A stretch of 5,387 nt of DNA from CAZAGT01 sp964484515 (GTDB taxonomy: Bacteria > Desulfobacterota > DSM-4660 > Desulfatiglandales > HGW-15): contig CAZAGT010000349.1 in NCBI GenBank assembly GCA_964484515.1, forward strand, positions 1 through 5,387. The letters run 5' to 3'. Below the pieces are notes generated by a model. It was not told where the DNA came from, ran no database searches, and saw nothing but the letters and a program-made list of their open reading frames with translations. Numbering within the stretch: position 1 is the stretch's first letter; each line of letters begins with the position of its first letter. A program made the translations under genes and the position numbers. This document shows, piece by piece, positions 1 through 5,387 of the stretch.

Positions 1-6
1 CCTCAT
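1..6 (-). CDS. Start of next V-type ATPase operon gene (two codons only)
   Basis: On the minus strand an ATG at 6..4 overlaps the TGA stop of the subunit E gene (5..3) in an ATGA junction, and the next codon AGG runs off the window, giving Met-Arg. ATGA overlaps are typical of translationally coupled genes in ATPase operons. A strong Shine-Dalgarno core AGGAGG lies at 30..25, but 18 nt from the ATG, so it is too far for ordinary use and coupling is the likelier initiation route. In chlamydial- and spirochaetal-type operons the gene after E is a small DUF2764-type protein followed by subunit A. Either could be here; two codons cannot decide. The product is therefore not named. Confidence 0.5.
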
Positions 7-641
7 GGCTGGGGGTCGCTGCTGCCTCCTTCGCCGTCGCTGAGAAACCTGGCGACCCGAGGACTGAGGTATTCGCTCAGGAGTTCGGCAATCCCGTTGT
101 CGGTCAGATCATAATAGGTATCTTCTTCCCCGGTTCCGATACGAAAACCTTTTGGATTGCCCTCGATCGGCCGCAGATCCACGCCGTCCCTGAAGCTCTC
201 CTGCAGGCTCTTGCAGAGCCCGTCTTCAAGTTGTTGCCAGTCGCCGGAGCTTAAGAGGACCTCCACCCTCTGAGTCGGTTGCTCTGGTTTCCAAGTCGCC
301 AGGATCTTGAGAATCATCTCCTTCAGCATCTCCGGCGTCAATGCGGCAGCCACCTCCCTCTTGAGAATCTCGTTACACAGCCTTGTGATGGAATCCTTGA
401 CGGCCAGAACCAGATCACGGGCCGCTTGAGACATGGCGGCCTCAAAGCCCTCACGGGTGTTTCGGACCTCCATTTCTGCTTGTCGTAGCAATTCGCTTGC
501 TTGTTTCTGGGCACGATCTCGGATTGCATCGGCCTCGGCATTGGCCCGCTTCAGGATGGCTTCAGCTTCCTTCTGAGCCTCCGATATTCCTTCGGTCTTA
601 ATTCTTGCTAACAGTGACTGGATGTTGACTTCTGGCTTCAC
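3..641 (-). CDS. atpE: V-type ATP synthase subunit E (peripheral stalk)
   Basis: This 212-residue protein is the E subunit of a V/A-type ATPase. In the family, E forms the peripheral stalk that holds the A3B3 catalytic head against rotation relative to the membrane part. Residues about 10-65 form an Ala/Glu/Lys/Arg-rich helix with coiled-coil character, typical of the E N-terminus. Residues about 100-200 form the globular head-binding domain, with the family-like patches FRIG (166-169) and YYDLTD (176-181). The last 12 residues are Gly/Ser/Pro-rich and look disordered. Length is near the usual 190-210. The start is GTG at 641..639, supported by GGGAG at 655..651 with a 9-nt spacer; translation begins directly with the stalk helix. 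The stop overlaps the next ATG. No V-type subunit gene lies upstream within the window, so E probably opens the operon. The family call is firm; the role is known from the family, not shown here. Confidence 0.93.
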   Translation of the reverse strand: MKPEVNIQSLLARIKTEGISEAQKEAEAILKRANAEADAIRDRAQKQASELLRQAEMEVRNTREGFEAAMSQAARDLVLAVKDSITRLCNEILKREVAAALTPEMLKEMILKILATWKPEQPTQRVEVLLSSGDWQQLEDGLCKSLQESFRDGVDLRPIEGNPKGFRIGTGEEDTYYDLTDNGIAELLSEYLSPRVARFLSDGEGGSSDPQP

Positions 642-855
642 GAGAAGACTCCCGGCATTGCTGATCGGTGTCTTGAAAATAGCGCTACCCGGCGCCGGCT
701 TGCAGGCACGGCCCCACCCAAAATGCCTTCAACCTGTAATCCGAGGTCCGTGAATTTTGCAGGATCGATCACCGAGAGTAGTCGAGGGAGAGGCCCTGTC
801 ATCAGGCCTGGGCTGGACACGGGATAGCGATTTCCGGGTCTTGAGACACCCGTCG
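642..855 (-). other. Leader region between the flavodoxin gene and atpE
   Basis: This 214-bp stretch has no gene I can support. Just after the flavodoxin stop, CGGGT (852..848) and ACCCG (839..835) can pair around an 8-nt loop, but no T-run follows, so it is at best a weak terminator. A GC-rich palindrome, CCGGCGCCGG, is present around 690-699. A 60-codon open frame starting GTG at 820 ends in a GTGA overlap with atpE; it has no good ribosome site and no recognisable family. I found no convincing -35/-10 pair for atpE, although an operon promoter would be expected here if E is the first gene. Confidence 0.5.
651..655 (-). promoter_or_regulatory. Shine-Dalgarno site for the GTG start of atpE
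   Basis: GGGAG on the minus strand lies 9 nt upstream of the GTG at 641..639. There is no in-frame ATG near the N-terminus of the E protein, so this site is what supports the unusual GTG start. Confidence 0.6.
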
Positions 856-1359
856 TTATTCCATGGAACGGGCTTTACTCAACATCAATCGCGCAAATTC
901 CCTTCCGTCCTCGAGATCAGCCTCATCGGGGTGGCTGGCCGCGCTCCGGGCCTCCATGGCCCACGCCCGATCCTCAGGCCTTTTCATGAGCGCATCGATA
1001 AGGCTCGACTTGACTTTCCCGCGGCACCCGAACGTACCGAGGACCGTTCCTTTGGATGCCAGGCTAAGGGCGTGATAAAAGGCGGTCACAGCAAGTTGCC
1101 CGCCGCGCAGTGAACCATGGGTCGCAAACAGGGCTATTTTGTTATCTTTGGGAATGCCTTTTAGGAATTTCTCCGCAGACGCCGGGATGCTGTGGGAATG
1201 CACGGGAAATCCGCAAAAGATGAGATCGTAGGTTTCCAGGTCCTTTGTCTCCTCAAAGGGCAGGATCTCTTTTTCTGCCTGCGTCACACCCTCGTATATG
1301 GCCTGCGCGAGCTTCTTCGTATTGCCGCTGTCAGAATGATAGGCAACCAGGACCTTCAT
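856..1359 (-). CDS. Flavodoxin-like protein (Flavodoxin_3/BilS-type)
   Basis: A 167-residue single-domain flavodoxin-fold protein, expected to bind FMN and carry electrons in the cytoplasm. After strand one (KVLVAYHS) comes the phosphate-binding loop SDSGNT (residues 9-14), the usual flavodoxin position. FCGFPVHS (48-55) and ATHGS (79-83) fit the two other flavin-edge loops, and FGCRGKV (110-116) plus SHPDEADLEDGREFA (142-156) match what I recall of the Flavodoxin_3 group, which includes the BilS proteins that accompany bilirubin reductase BilR. No BilR-like gene is present in the window, so the substrate or partner is unknown and I do not assign bilS. The ATG at 1359..1357 is preferred over an in-frame TTG at 1374..1372 because the latter overlaps the Shine-Dalgarno sequence. 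The gene sits alone, 153 bp after the AsmA gene and 214 bp before atpE, so co-transcription is possible but not coupled. Confidence 0.88.
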   Translation of the reverse strand: MKVLVAYHSDSGNTKKLAQAIYEGVTQAEKEILPFEETKDLETYDLIFCGFPVHSHSIPASAEKFLKGIPKDNKIALFATHGSLRGGQLAVTAFYHALSLASKGTVLGTFGCRGKVKSSLIDALMKRPEDRAWAMEARSAASHPDEADLEDGREFARLMLSKARSME

Positions 1360-1365
1360 GCTACA

Positions 1366-1372
1366 CTCCTCC
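1366..1372 (-). promoter_or_regulatory. Shine-Dalgarno site fixing the flavodoxin start
   Basis: GGAGGAG on the minus strand is 6 nt upstream of the ATG at 1359..1357. A possible earlier TTG start (1374..1372) overlaps this element, which argues for the ATG and a 167-residue product. Confidence 0.8.
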
Positions 1373-1392
1373 AATAGCAGATTTGTGGGGAG

Positions 1393-1421
1393 TTTCTACA
1401 GGATTTCGGGTTCAAATGCAA
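1393..1421 (-). promoter_or_regulatory. Possible sigma-70-like promoter for the flavodoxin gene
   Basis: On the minus strand TTGCAT (1421..1416) and TAGAAA (1398..1393) are separated by exactly 17 nt. The -35 matches consensus at 3 of 6 bases and the -10 at 4 of 6. Transcription would start near 1386, giving a leader of about 27 nt that contains the strong ribosome site. The match is modest and no other evidence supports it. The rest of the 1360..1512 gap shows no terminator for the AsmA gene. Confidence 0.25.
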
Positions 1422-1512
1422 CTCGTTTACCCTCAGTCTTCCACCTTTGACCTTCCGTGTACGCCGCAGAGAATTACCCTGTTAAACCGGCTTCCCCGTC
1501 TCTCCCCTTCAC

Positions 1513-3507
1513 TCAATCGCCCAACCGAAGCCCCTTGAGGAGATCTTTGGCCTTATCCGTCAGCTCCTTTGTGGCCTCCTTGTCTTTTTGTTTGTCCTTG
1601 ATGAGCTTCTTCAATTCTTCAGGATCCGGAATCCCTTCCTCCATGATCTGCTCCCTGAGCATCCCTGCTAGATCCGGACTGAACACGGGGGACTTGAAGG
1701 GGCCTGTCACGAGCACCGGGACCATCACCCCTGCACGCCGCGCAGTGTCCCCTTGGCCCCTGAGGGTGGCAACGAATTTGGGCTCAACCCTCATGTTGAG
1801 AATCTCGTTAACGAGGTCGGCCTTACCCTTAGCCTTGACTCGGACGAGGGGTGACACCAGGGTCGTGTTCTTTGTGTCTGCGATCCCTTTGCTGACGGTA
1901 AACGGGATACGAAATTCCGAAAAGTCGGTGCGCGGTTTCGGCCCTTGCCCGGCAACGCTAAAAGCCCTCTTCACATTCTGGACCATTTCGGTCAGATTGA
2001 TCCCGACGATCGCACCGTCCTTGAAGACGAACTCACCTTTTCCGTTCAAGGTCCTTTTCATCTCATCAGGGTTGTCCCCTCGCGTACTGAAGCTCACGAC
2101 AGCCGCTAGGGTCCCTTCCAGGTAGTCCTTTCCAGAGACGTGCTTCAGGATCGGTAGGAACTGGACATCCGCCATCTGAGCCTCAAGCTGTGTCTGCGGG
2201 ACGTCCTCTCTTACGTCAAGAGCCGCTTTGCCGGACAGCTTGCCCTGGTACAACTGCACGCCGACCGGGTCTACATTGATCATTCCCTCCCTTGCCGAGA
2301 CTTCGAGATGAAGATTGTCAAGCTGAACACCAGAGACCAAGAGCTTCCCGATATCGATCTCCCCCGCCAGATCGACAGCCCGCAAGGCATCATAGTTTGG
2401 CCCACCAGCCTTGTCATTATCCCCCTCAGAGTCCTTTTCAGCGGAGCCTTCGTCGCTGCCCTTTGCAAGATATCGATCCAAATCCAGCGTGTCCATTTTT
2501 AACGCAAAGATACTTCGCGGCTTCGCAAAATCCTGGACGGCCGCGGAGATGTCTATCCGCGATTGATCCACTTCGATGACGCCGTCCGTGAGGGACACCG
2601 ACTGAGAATTCCCTCTGACATTCGTCTTGAAGGCAATGCGACTCAGGGCCGTGGGGTCTTTAGTCGTCAAAGCCTGATCTCGGCCCAGACTCTCCATCAA
2701 TTCCCGAGCGGAAAATGGGGCAACCTGAATAGCCAGTTCGTACTTCGGATCTGCCGCCACGTTCACCAAGGCGCCATTCACACTCGACTCCACTTGATTC
2801 AAGGCCCTAACGGTCATGTCAAAGGCGATCCTGCCCTCGCCTGGTTCCGCTCCCAATGGGCCTACTTGCCCCTGGATCGAAAGCGGCCAATCTCCCACCT
2901 GGGCCGAGAAGTCCATCGGGATGGGACGGTCCAAGGAGACGTCCTTTAGGAGCAGATTCACCTGGGTGATCTCTTTGCGTGTCTCTGAGACGTGGTCAAT
3001 CCAGATCACGGAACCTTCCTTGATCGCAAATTCTTCGACGGCAAAGGCCTTGAAGGGTAACCCCTGGGCGCCTTCCTGTTCGGTTGCCGCGATGTCCCCA
3101 TCTGCTCCTACGAGACCCTCCCAGTTACCGCGCCCATCCTTCTGCTTCACGGCTACGATCCGGGGTTGCTCCAGGACGAGACGGCGAATCTGAACGTCTT
3201 TGGATAATAGAGGTAGGAGTTTCACCTGAACCTGGAAGGACTTTACCGACAGAAACTCCTGCTCTTCAAAATCAGGAGGATTCCCAAGGCGCACATCGGA
3301 TAGCGAAACACCGACCCATGGAAACAGGGAGAGCTTGAGATCCTCACCCATCGCAAAGGGGCGTCCGGTGGCTTCCGACACTTTCCGCTCTAAGACCGCT
3401 TTGTACTGTTGGAGGTCTACCACGTGCGGGATGATGAGGGCCGCCAATAGGATGAGTAGGACGAGACCCCCGATGATAATCGATAACCATTTGATCAGAC
3501 GTTTCAT
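1513..3507 (-). CDS. AsmA family protein
   Basis: This 664-residue protein belongs to the AsmA superfamily, bridge-like proteins anchored in the inner membrane that extend into the periplasm and are linked in the literature to phospholipid transport and outer-membrane homeostasis. A basic N-terminus (MKRLIK) precedes one hydrophobic anchor at about 7-29. The AsmA N-terminal signature follows: DLQQYKAVLERKVSEATGRP (31-50) and KLSLFPWVGVSLSDVRLGNP (58-77). The middle is beta-rich with an acidic, low-complexity linker at about 350-368. The conserved C-terminal AsmA region includes LNGKGEFVFKDGAIVGINL (487-505), and residues 620-660 form a charged Lys/Glu-rich tail. The size is in the usual 600-700 range. 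The ATG at 3507 has GGGAGG (3519..3514) with a 6-nt spacer. The gene is intact. It diverges from the secreted-protein gene across 202 bp. The exact lipid cargo and partners cannot be read from the sequence. Confidence 0.95.
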   Translation of the reverse strand: MKRLIKWLSIIIGGLVLLILLAALIIPHVVDLQQYKAVLERKVSEATGRPFAMGEDLKLSLFPWVGVSLSDVRLGNPPDFEEQEFLSVKSFQVQVKLLPLLSKDVQIRRLVLEQPRIVAVKQKDGRGNWEGLVGADGDIAATEQEGAQGLPFKAFAVEEFAIKEGSVIWIDHVSETRKEITQVNLLLKDVSLDRPIPMDFSAQVGDWPLSIQGQVGPLGAEPGEGRIAFDMTVRALNQVESSVNGALVNVAADPKYELAIQVAPFSARELMESLGRDQALTTKDPTALSRIAFKTNVRGNSQSVSLTDGVIEVDQSRIDISAAVQDFAKPRSIFALKMDTLDLDRYLAKGSDEGSAEKDSEGDNDKAGGPNYDALRAVDLAGEIDIGKLLVSGVQLDNLHLEVSAREGMINVDPVGVQLYQGKLSGKAALDVREDVPQTQLEAQMADVQFLPILKHVSGKDYLEGTLAAVVSFSTRGDNPDEMKRTLNGKGEFVFKDGAIVGINLTEMVQNVKRAFSVAGQGPKPRTDFSEFRIPFTVSKGIADTKNTTLVSPLVRVKAKGKADLVNEILNMRVEPKFVATLRGQGDTARRAGVMVPVLVTGPFKSPVFSPDLAGMLREQIMEEGIPDPEELKKLIKDKQKDKEATKELTDKAKDLLKGLRLGD

Positions 3508-3528
3508 GGATTGCCTCCCAGAAAGGGG

Positions 3529-3552
3529 TCGATGCCGGTTTCGGCAGGTCGA
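3529..3552. other. Hairpin in the AsmA leader
   Basis: TGCCG (3533-3537) and CGGCA (3542-3546) pair perfectly around GTTT, and flanking TCGA on each side (3529-3532, 3549-3552) can extend the stem past a 2-nt bulge. In the minus-strand transcript this structure would lie 9 nt upstream of the AsmA ribosome site. It could influence translation or mRNA stability, or be chance. Confidence 0.3.
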
Positions 3553-3611
3553 CCAGATGCTCCACGGTCAACACGTGAGTGGCCACAAGCGATTAGCGAA
3601 AATGCTCAAAG

Positions 3612-3624
3612 AGGGTGATACCCT
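3612..3624. promoter_or_regulatory. 13-bp perfect inverted repeat, candidate operator
   Basis: AGGGTGATACCCT has perfect 5-bp arms around a 3-bp centre. It ends 3 nt before the -35 of the promoter-like sequence for the secreted-protein gene, which is a plausible activator or repressor position. It also lies upstream of the divergent AsmA gene. No specific regulator is suggested by the sequence. Confidence 0.25.
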
Positions 3625-3627
3625 ATC

Positions 3628-3656
3628 TTGCGCAAAAAGTCGATTTCATTTAGAAT
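3628..3656 (+). promoter_or_regulatory. Probable sigma-70-like promoter of the secreted-protein gene
   Basis: TTGCGC (3628-3633) and TAGAAT (3651-3656) are separated by 17 nt. The -10 matches consensus at 5 of 6 positions and the -35 keeps the key TTG. The element lies in the most AT-rich part of the 202-bp divergent gap. Transcription from about 3663 would give a leader of about 47 nt before the ATG at 3710. Confidence 0.45.
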
Positions 3657-3668
3657 ATTTGACTATTC
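3653..3668. promoter_or_regulatory. 16-bp inverted repeat over the -10/start region
   Basis: GAATA (3653-3657) and TATTC (3664-3668) are perfect inverted arms around a 6-nt centre. The repeat overlaps the proposed -10 and start site, where a bound repressor would block transcription. Arms of only 5 bp in AT-rich sequence can arise by chance. Confidence 0.22.
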
Positions 3669-3709
3669 GGAGACGTTCCCACCACGACGTCTTTTCGGGG
3701 GTTGCCGTG

Positions 3710-4090
3710 ATGCGCAAGACCATGCTTCTCTGGGGCCTCTTATGGATGTCCGCCCTATCATTTTGCTCAGCCCTGGAGGCGGGCGAGATGGACCTTGATA
3801 TCAAGACGTTCGTCTGCAGTGAAGGCATCTATTACATTCGATACGGCGTCATCAATCGTTACACCTATGAGACGAATCCAACCATCGCGTTTAAAATCAT
3901 CAAGGACGGAAGGCCGATTGCCTGCCAAAGGATCACCATGCGGATTCCCCCAAGGTCTGACGGCTCCCGGAGCCATGATCTGTTTATCGAGACGATCTGC
4001 TCTGAGGAAGAGCGAGTGACCCTCGAGTCCAGGATCTTCAAGCGTGATCGGCGCAACGAGGTGGGGCCTTGGCTTGGAGACTGTCCCTAG
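3710..4090 (+). CDS. Small secreted protein of unknown family, four mature cysteines
   Basis: The 126-residue product begins with a typical Sec signal peptide: a basic start (MRK), a hydrophobic core at about 5-22, and a likely signal peptidase I site after ALEA (residue 24). Cys19 lies in the hydrophobic core and is preceded by Phe, so it does not form a lipobox. The mature part of about 102 residues has cysteines at 36, 72, 97 and 125, compatible with two disulfides in the periplasm, and a Tyr-rich stretch (YYIRYGVINRYTY, 41-53). I recognise no family. The frame stays open far upstream (to 3335), but that part is antisense to the AsmA N-terminus. The ATG at 3710 is chosen because the signal peptide starts there; GGGGG at 3697-3701 is only a weak ribosome site, and GTG at 3707 is an alternative. 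It converges on the ATPase gene with a 19-nt gap. Function is unknown. Confidence 0.8.
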   Translation: MRKTMLLWGLLWMSALSFCSALEAGEMDLDIKTFVCSEGIYYIRYGVINRYTYETNPTIAFKIIKDGRPIACQRITMRIPPRSDGSRSHDLFIETICSEEERVTLESRIFKRDRRNEVGPWLGDCP

Positions 4091-4097
4091 GTCGCGG

Positions 4098-4111
4098 AGG
4101 CGCACCCGCCT
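4098..4111. terminator. Weak hairpin between convergent genes
   Basis: AGGCG (4098-4102) and CGCCT (4107-4111) pair around a 4-nt loop in the 19-nt gap between the convergent stops, touching the ATPase stop codon. Neither side has a T-run, so it is not a standard intrinsic terminator. A bidirectional role is possible from position alone. Confidence 0.2.
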
Positions 4112-4901
4112 ACGAGATATACCGACTCCGGTCCTCCATGAACCCTTTGTAGATCCTGTAATGTTCGGTGTCTTCGTACCGGACCCGTCTCACGCCCTCT
4201 TCCTGGAAGCTATAAATCGTTGCTTCTGGGCAGGCCAGAAGGATCGGCGAATGGGTGGCCACGATAAACTGGGCATGTTTCGCCTGCCCTTGATCCCGCA
4301 ACAACTTCAATAGTGCCAATTGACTGCTGGGCGAGAGGGCTGTCTCGGGCTCGTCCAAGAGATGAAGGCCTTTGATCCGGTAACGGGCCTGAAAGAACGC
4401 CATGAAGGACTGACCATGTGATTGGCTCACCAGTGACTTGCCGCCAAAATACTCCAGCATTCCTGGGTCCGTGGTGGCCCACTCGTCCAGGTACTGGGCA
4501 AAATAGCGGGCCATTTCGGAGGCGAAGAAAGAACCTGGGACCTTACCGTTACTCCACTCTATCGTCATGAACCGATAAAGTTCAGACTCATCGGGATTGT
4601 GCTCAAAGCGCGTCCGTGCAAACTCACCCCATATGTGGATGCCGCAACGGCGGGCGATGGCTTCCAGTAGAGTCGATTTGCCCGTCCCATTCTCCCCGAG
4701 GAAGAACGTCACCGCTGCACTGAAGGCAATCCTGGCGGTGTTTTGGAAGACGTTCAGATTGAAGGGATAACGCTTATTGGTCGGATACCTTTCGGGGTGA
4801 AGACTCACGTTCTTGAGGTGCATAGTGGCTCGTGTCGATCCTCTCAAATCGGCGGTAAGGAAGCGCGCTGATCGGCTGAAGTTTGCAGGGATGGCATGCA
4901 T
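4110..4901 (-). CDS. Compact ABC-type AAA ATPase (COG3910-like)
   Basis: A 263-residue stand-alone ABC/SMC-like P-loop ATPase, resembling what I recall of the predicted ATPases of COG3910, whose biological role is not established. Numbering from ATG 4901: Walker A GENGTGKST (69-77), signature-like SQSHGQS (159-165), Walker B GLHLLDEPE (178-186) with Asp183 and Glu184, and the switch histidine in ATHSP (His217). The insert between Walker A and the signature is about 80 residues, too short for a long Rad50-like coiled coil, and no nuclease or membrane domain is attached. The ATG at 4901..4899 overlaps the upstream stop in TGATG, with a weak AAGG 4 nt before. However, family-like sequence begins only at MHLKNVSLHPERYP, so ATG 4823..4821 (237 residues) is a real alternative, though its nearest purine-rich site is about 16 nt away. 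The pairing with the small upstream gene suggests a shared function. Confidence 0.88.
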   Translation of the reverse strand: MHAIPANFSRSARFLTADLRGSTRATMHLKNVSLHPERYPTNKRYPFNLNVFQNTARIAFSAAVTFFLGENGTGKSTLLEAIARRCGIHIWGEFARTRFEHNPDESELYRFMTIEWSNGKVPGSFFASEMARYFAQYLDEWATTDPGMLEYFGGKSLVSQSHGQSFMAFFQARYRIKGLHLLDEPETALSPSSQLALLKLLRDQGQAKHAQFIVATHSPILLACPEATIYSFQEEGVRRVRYEDTEHYRIYKGFMEDRSRYIS

Positions 4902-5212
4902 CAAGCCTTGTCGAAGAATTCCTGTAACGACTTGATCACGGCGACCTTCGTGTCGGAAGCCGCGTCGTCTTCAAACTGGAATTCGAGGAGGAACATCATC
5001 TTGAAGTCCACAGCAGATGACTCATAGGTCCGGCTTGAGCTTACCTTGATGTCCTTCAGCTTGGCCTGTCCCTCGCCCGGGATCAACTCGGATTTTCGCA
5101 GAATGAGGTTGATGGCCTCCTTGGCGTCCTCGGGCGTCTCCAGCACAATCCCGATGCCATCCAATTTCTTAACGGCCTTTGCGATCTTCTCGCCTGTGAC
5201 GACTATCTTCAT
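4901..5212 (-). CDS. Small cytoplasmic protein of unknown family
   Basis: A 103-residue protein that I do not recognise. It has no signal peptide, membrane segment or cysteine. From residue patterns I infer an alpha/beta fold: strand 2-6, helix 8-17, strand 20-25, helix 27-41, two strands at about 51-62 and 68-80, and a C-terminal helix at 88-102. The start is well supported: ATG 5212..5210 with GAGGAG at 5223..5218 and a 5-nt spacer. Its TGA stop shares one base with the first possible ATG of the ATPase gene (TGATG), so the two are probably translated from one mRNA at linked rates. Possible roles are an adaptor, regulator or substrate-recognition partner of the ATPase; none is shown. An antitoxin-like role is conceivable but there is no DNA-binding motif I can see. 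Confidence 0.82.
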   Translation of the reverse strand: MKIVVTGEKIAKAVKKLDGIGIVLETPEDAKEAINLILRKSELIPGEGQAKLKDIKVSSSRTYESSAVDFKMMFLLEFQFEDDAASDTKVAVIKSLQEFFDKA

Positions 5213-5387
5213 GGTAGCTCCTCGACGCTCCTATGTAACTTCATGAAATGAGGTCTTGGATACATCAATGCTTGGCCATGGGGGTCTCTTTTCAAGAAAC
5301 GAAACGTTACCTGCTCGAACGCTGAAGAAGCGTGCAAGCAAGGCGGCCGGAGCAGATTCAGAGAATGGGCCAAGGCTATCAATCCGG
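5213..5387 (-). other. Leader and edge segment upstream of the small-protein gene
   Basis: No gene is established here. Two minus-strand frames are open from the window edge: one ends at TAG 5233..5231 and another at TGA 5211..5209, which overlaps the small gene's ATG. Either could be the 3' end of a gene outside the window, but neither shows a recognisable motif and open runs of about 50-58 codons occur by chance. ACGCT (5319-5323) and AGCGT (5329-5333) form a small hairpin without a T-run. I found no persuasive -35/-10 pair. Confidence 0.4.

Noticed and set aside
638..820. 60-codon minus-strand frame (GTG start) ending in a GTGA overlap with atpE
   Set aside because: No adequate ribosome site, Arg/Pro/Ser-rich composition without a recognisable family, and the atpE gene has its own good Shine-Dalgarno site. 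The overlap with a GTG start is easily chance. Conservation in relatives would reopen it.
757..1113. 118-codon plus-strand open frame
   Set aside because: It runs antisense to the flavodoxin gene, has no family-like sequence and no ribosome site; it is a shadow of the real gene.
1457..2125. 222-codon plus-strand open frame
   Set aside because: It is antisense to the 3' part of the AsmA gene, whose protein signatures are unambiguous; the Ser/Leu/Arg-rich translation is typical of a reverse-strand shadow.
3335..3709. 125-residue upstream extension of the secreted-protein frame
   Set aside because: It overlaps the AsmA N-terminus on the opposite strand, lies upstream of the likely promoter, and would bury a clear signal peptide that begins at 3710.
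3710..3784. Lipoprotein signal around Cys19 of the secreted protein
   Set aside because: The residues before Cys19 are Leu-Ser-Phe; Phe at -1 is not accepted in a lipobox, and a good signal peptidase I site (ALEA) follows.
4110..5212. Toxin-antitoxin or phage-defence module
   Set aside because: Two coupled genes with a small first gene resemble such modules, but there is no nuclease, protease or other effector domain, no DNA-binding motif in the small protein, and no mobile-element or other defence gene nearby. It stays a speculation.
5270..5298. Sigma-32-like motif: CTTGAAA followed by CCCCAT on the minus strand
   Set aside because: The two half-sites are only about 6 nt apart, whereas the heat-shock consensus needs roughly 11-16 nt, so they cannot act together.

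Overview
The window reads as chromosomal DNA of a Gram-negative bacterium with mid-range GC (mid-50s percent by eye). An AsmA-type inner-membrane/periplasmic protein implies an outer membrane. A V-type (rather than F-type) ATP synthase stalk subunit at the left edge narrows the field to lineages that carry bacterial V-type/A-type ATPases. I cannot name the species. No tRNA, rRNA, CRISPR array, insertion sequence, integrase or attachment site is visible.

Layout on the minus strand, read from high to low coordinates: an unassigned 175-bp edge segment; a small protein of unknown family (4901..5212); a compact ABC-type AAA ATPase (4110..4901) whose first possible ATG overlaps the small gene's stop in TGATG; then, after one plus-strand gene, an AsmA-family protein (1513..3507), a flavodoxin-like protein (856..1359), V-type ATP synthase subunit E (3..641, GTG start) and the first two codons of the next gene, which overlaps atpE by ATGA. 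The only plus-strand gene is a short secreted protein with four mature-region cysteines (3710..4090). It is divergent from the AsmA gene and convergent with the ATPase gene.

Functionally there seem to be four units rather than one pathway. (i) The left edge is the start of a V-type ATPase operon that continues out of the window; E as first gene recalls the chlamydial/spirochaetal order (E, DUF2764-type gene, A, B, D, I, K). (ii) The flavodoxin and AsmA genes have leaders of 153-214 bp around them and are probably separate or loosely linked. (iii) The secreted protein has its own promoter-like sequence, framed by two short inverted repeats. (iv) The small protein and ATPase are a translationally coupled pair, and this is the least explained part of the window. 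I see no direct evidence for a defence system or other dramatic novelty; the coupled pair and the cysteine-containing exported protein are the best candidates for follow-up.
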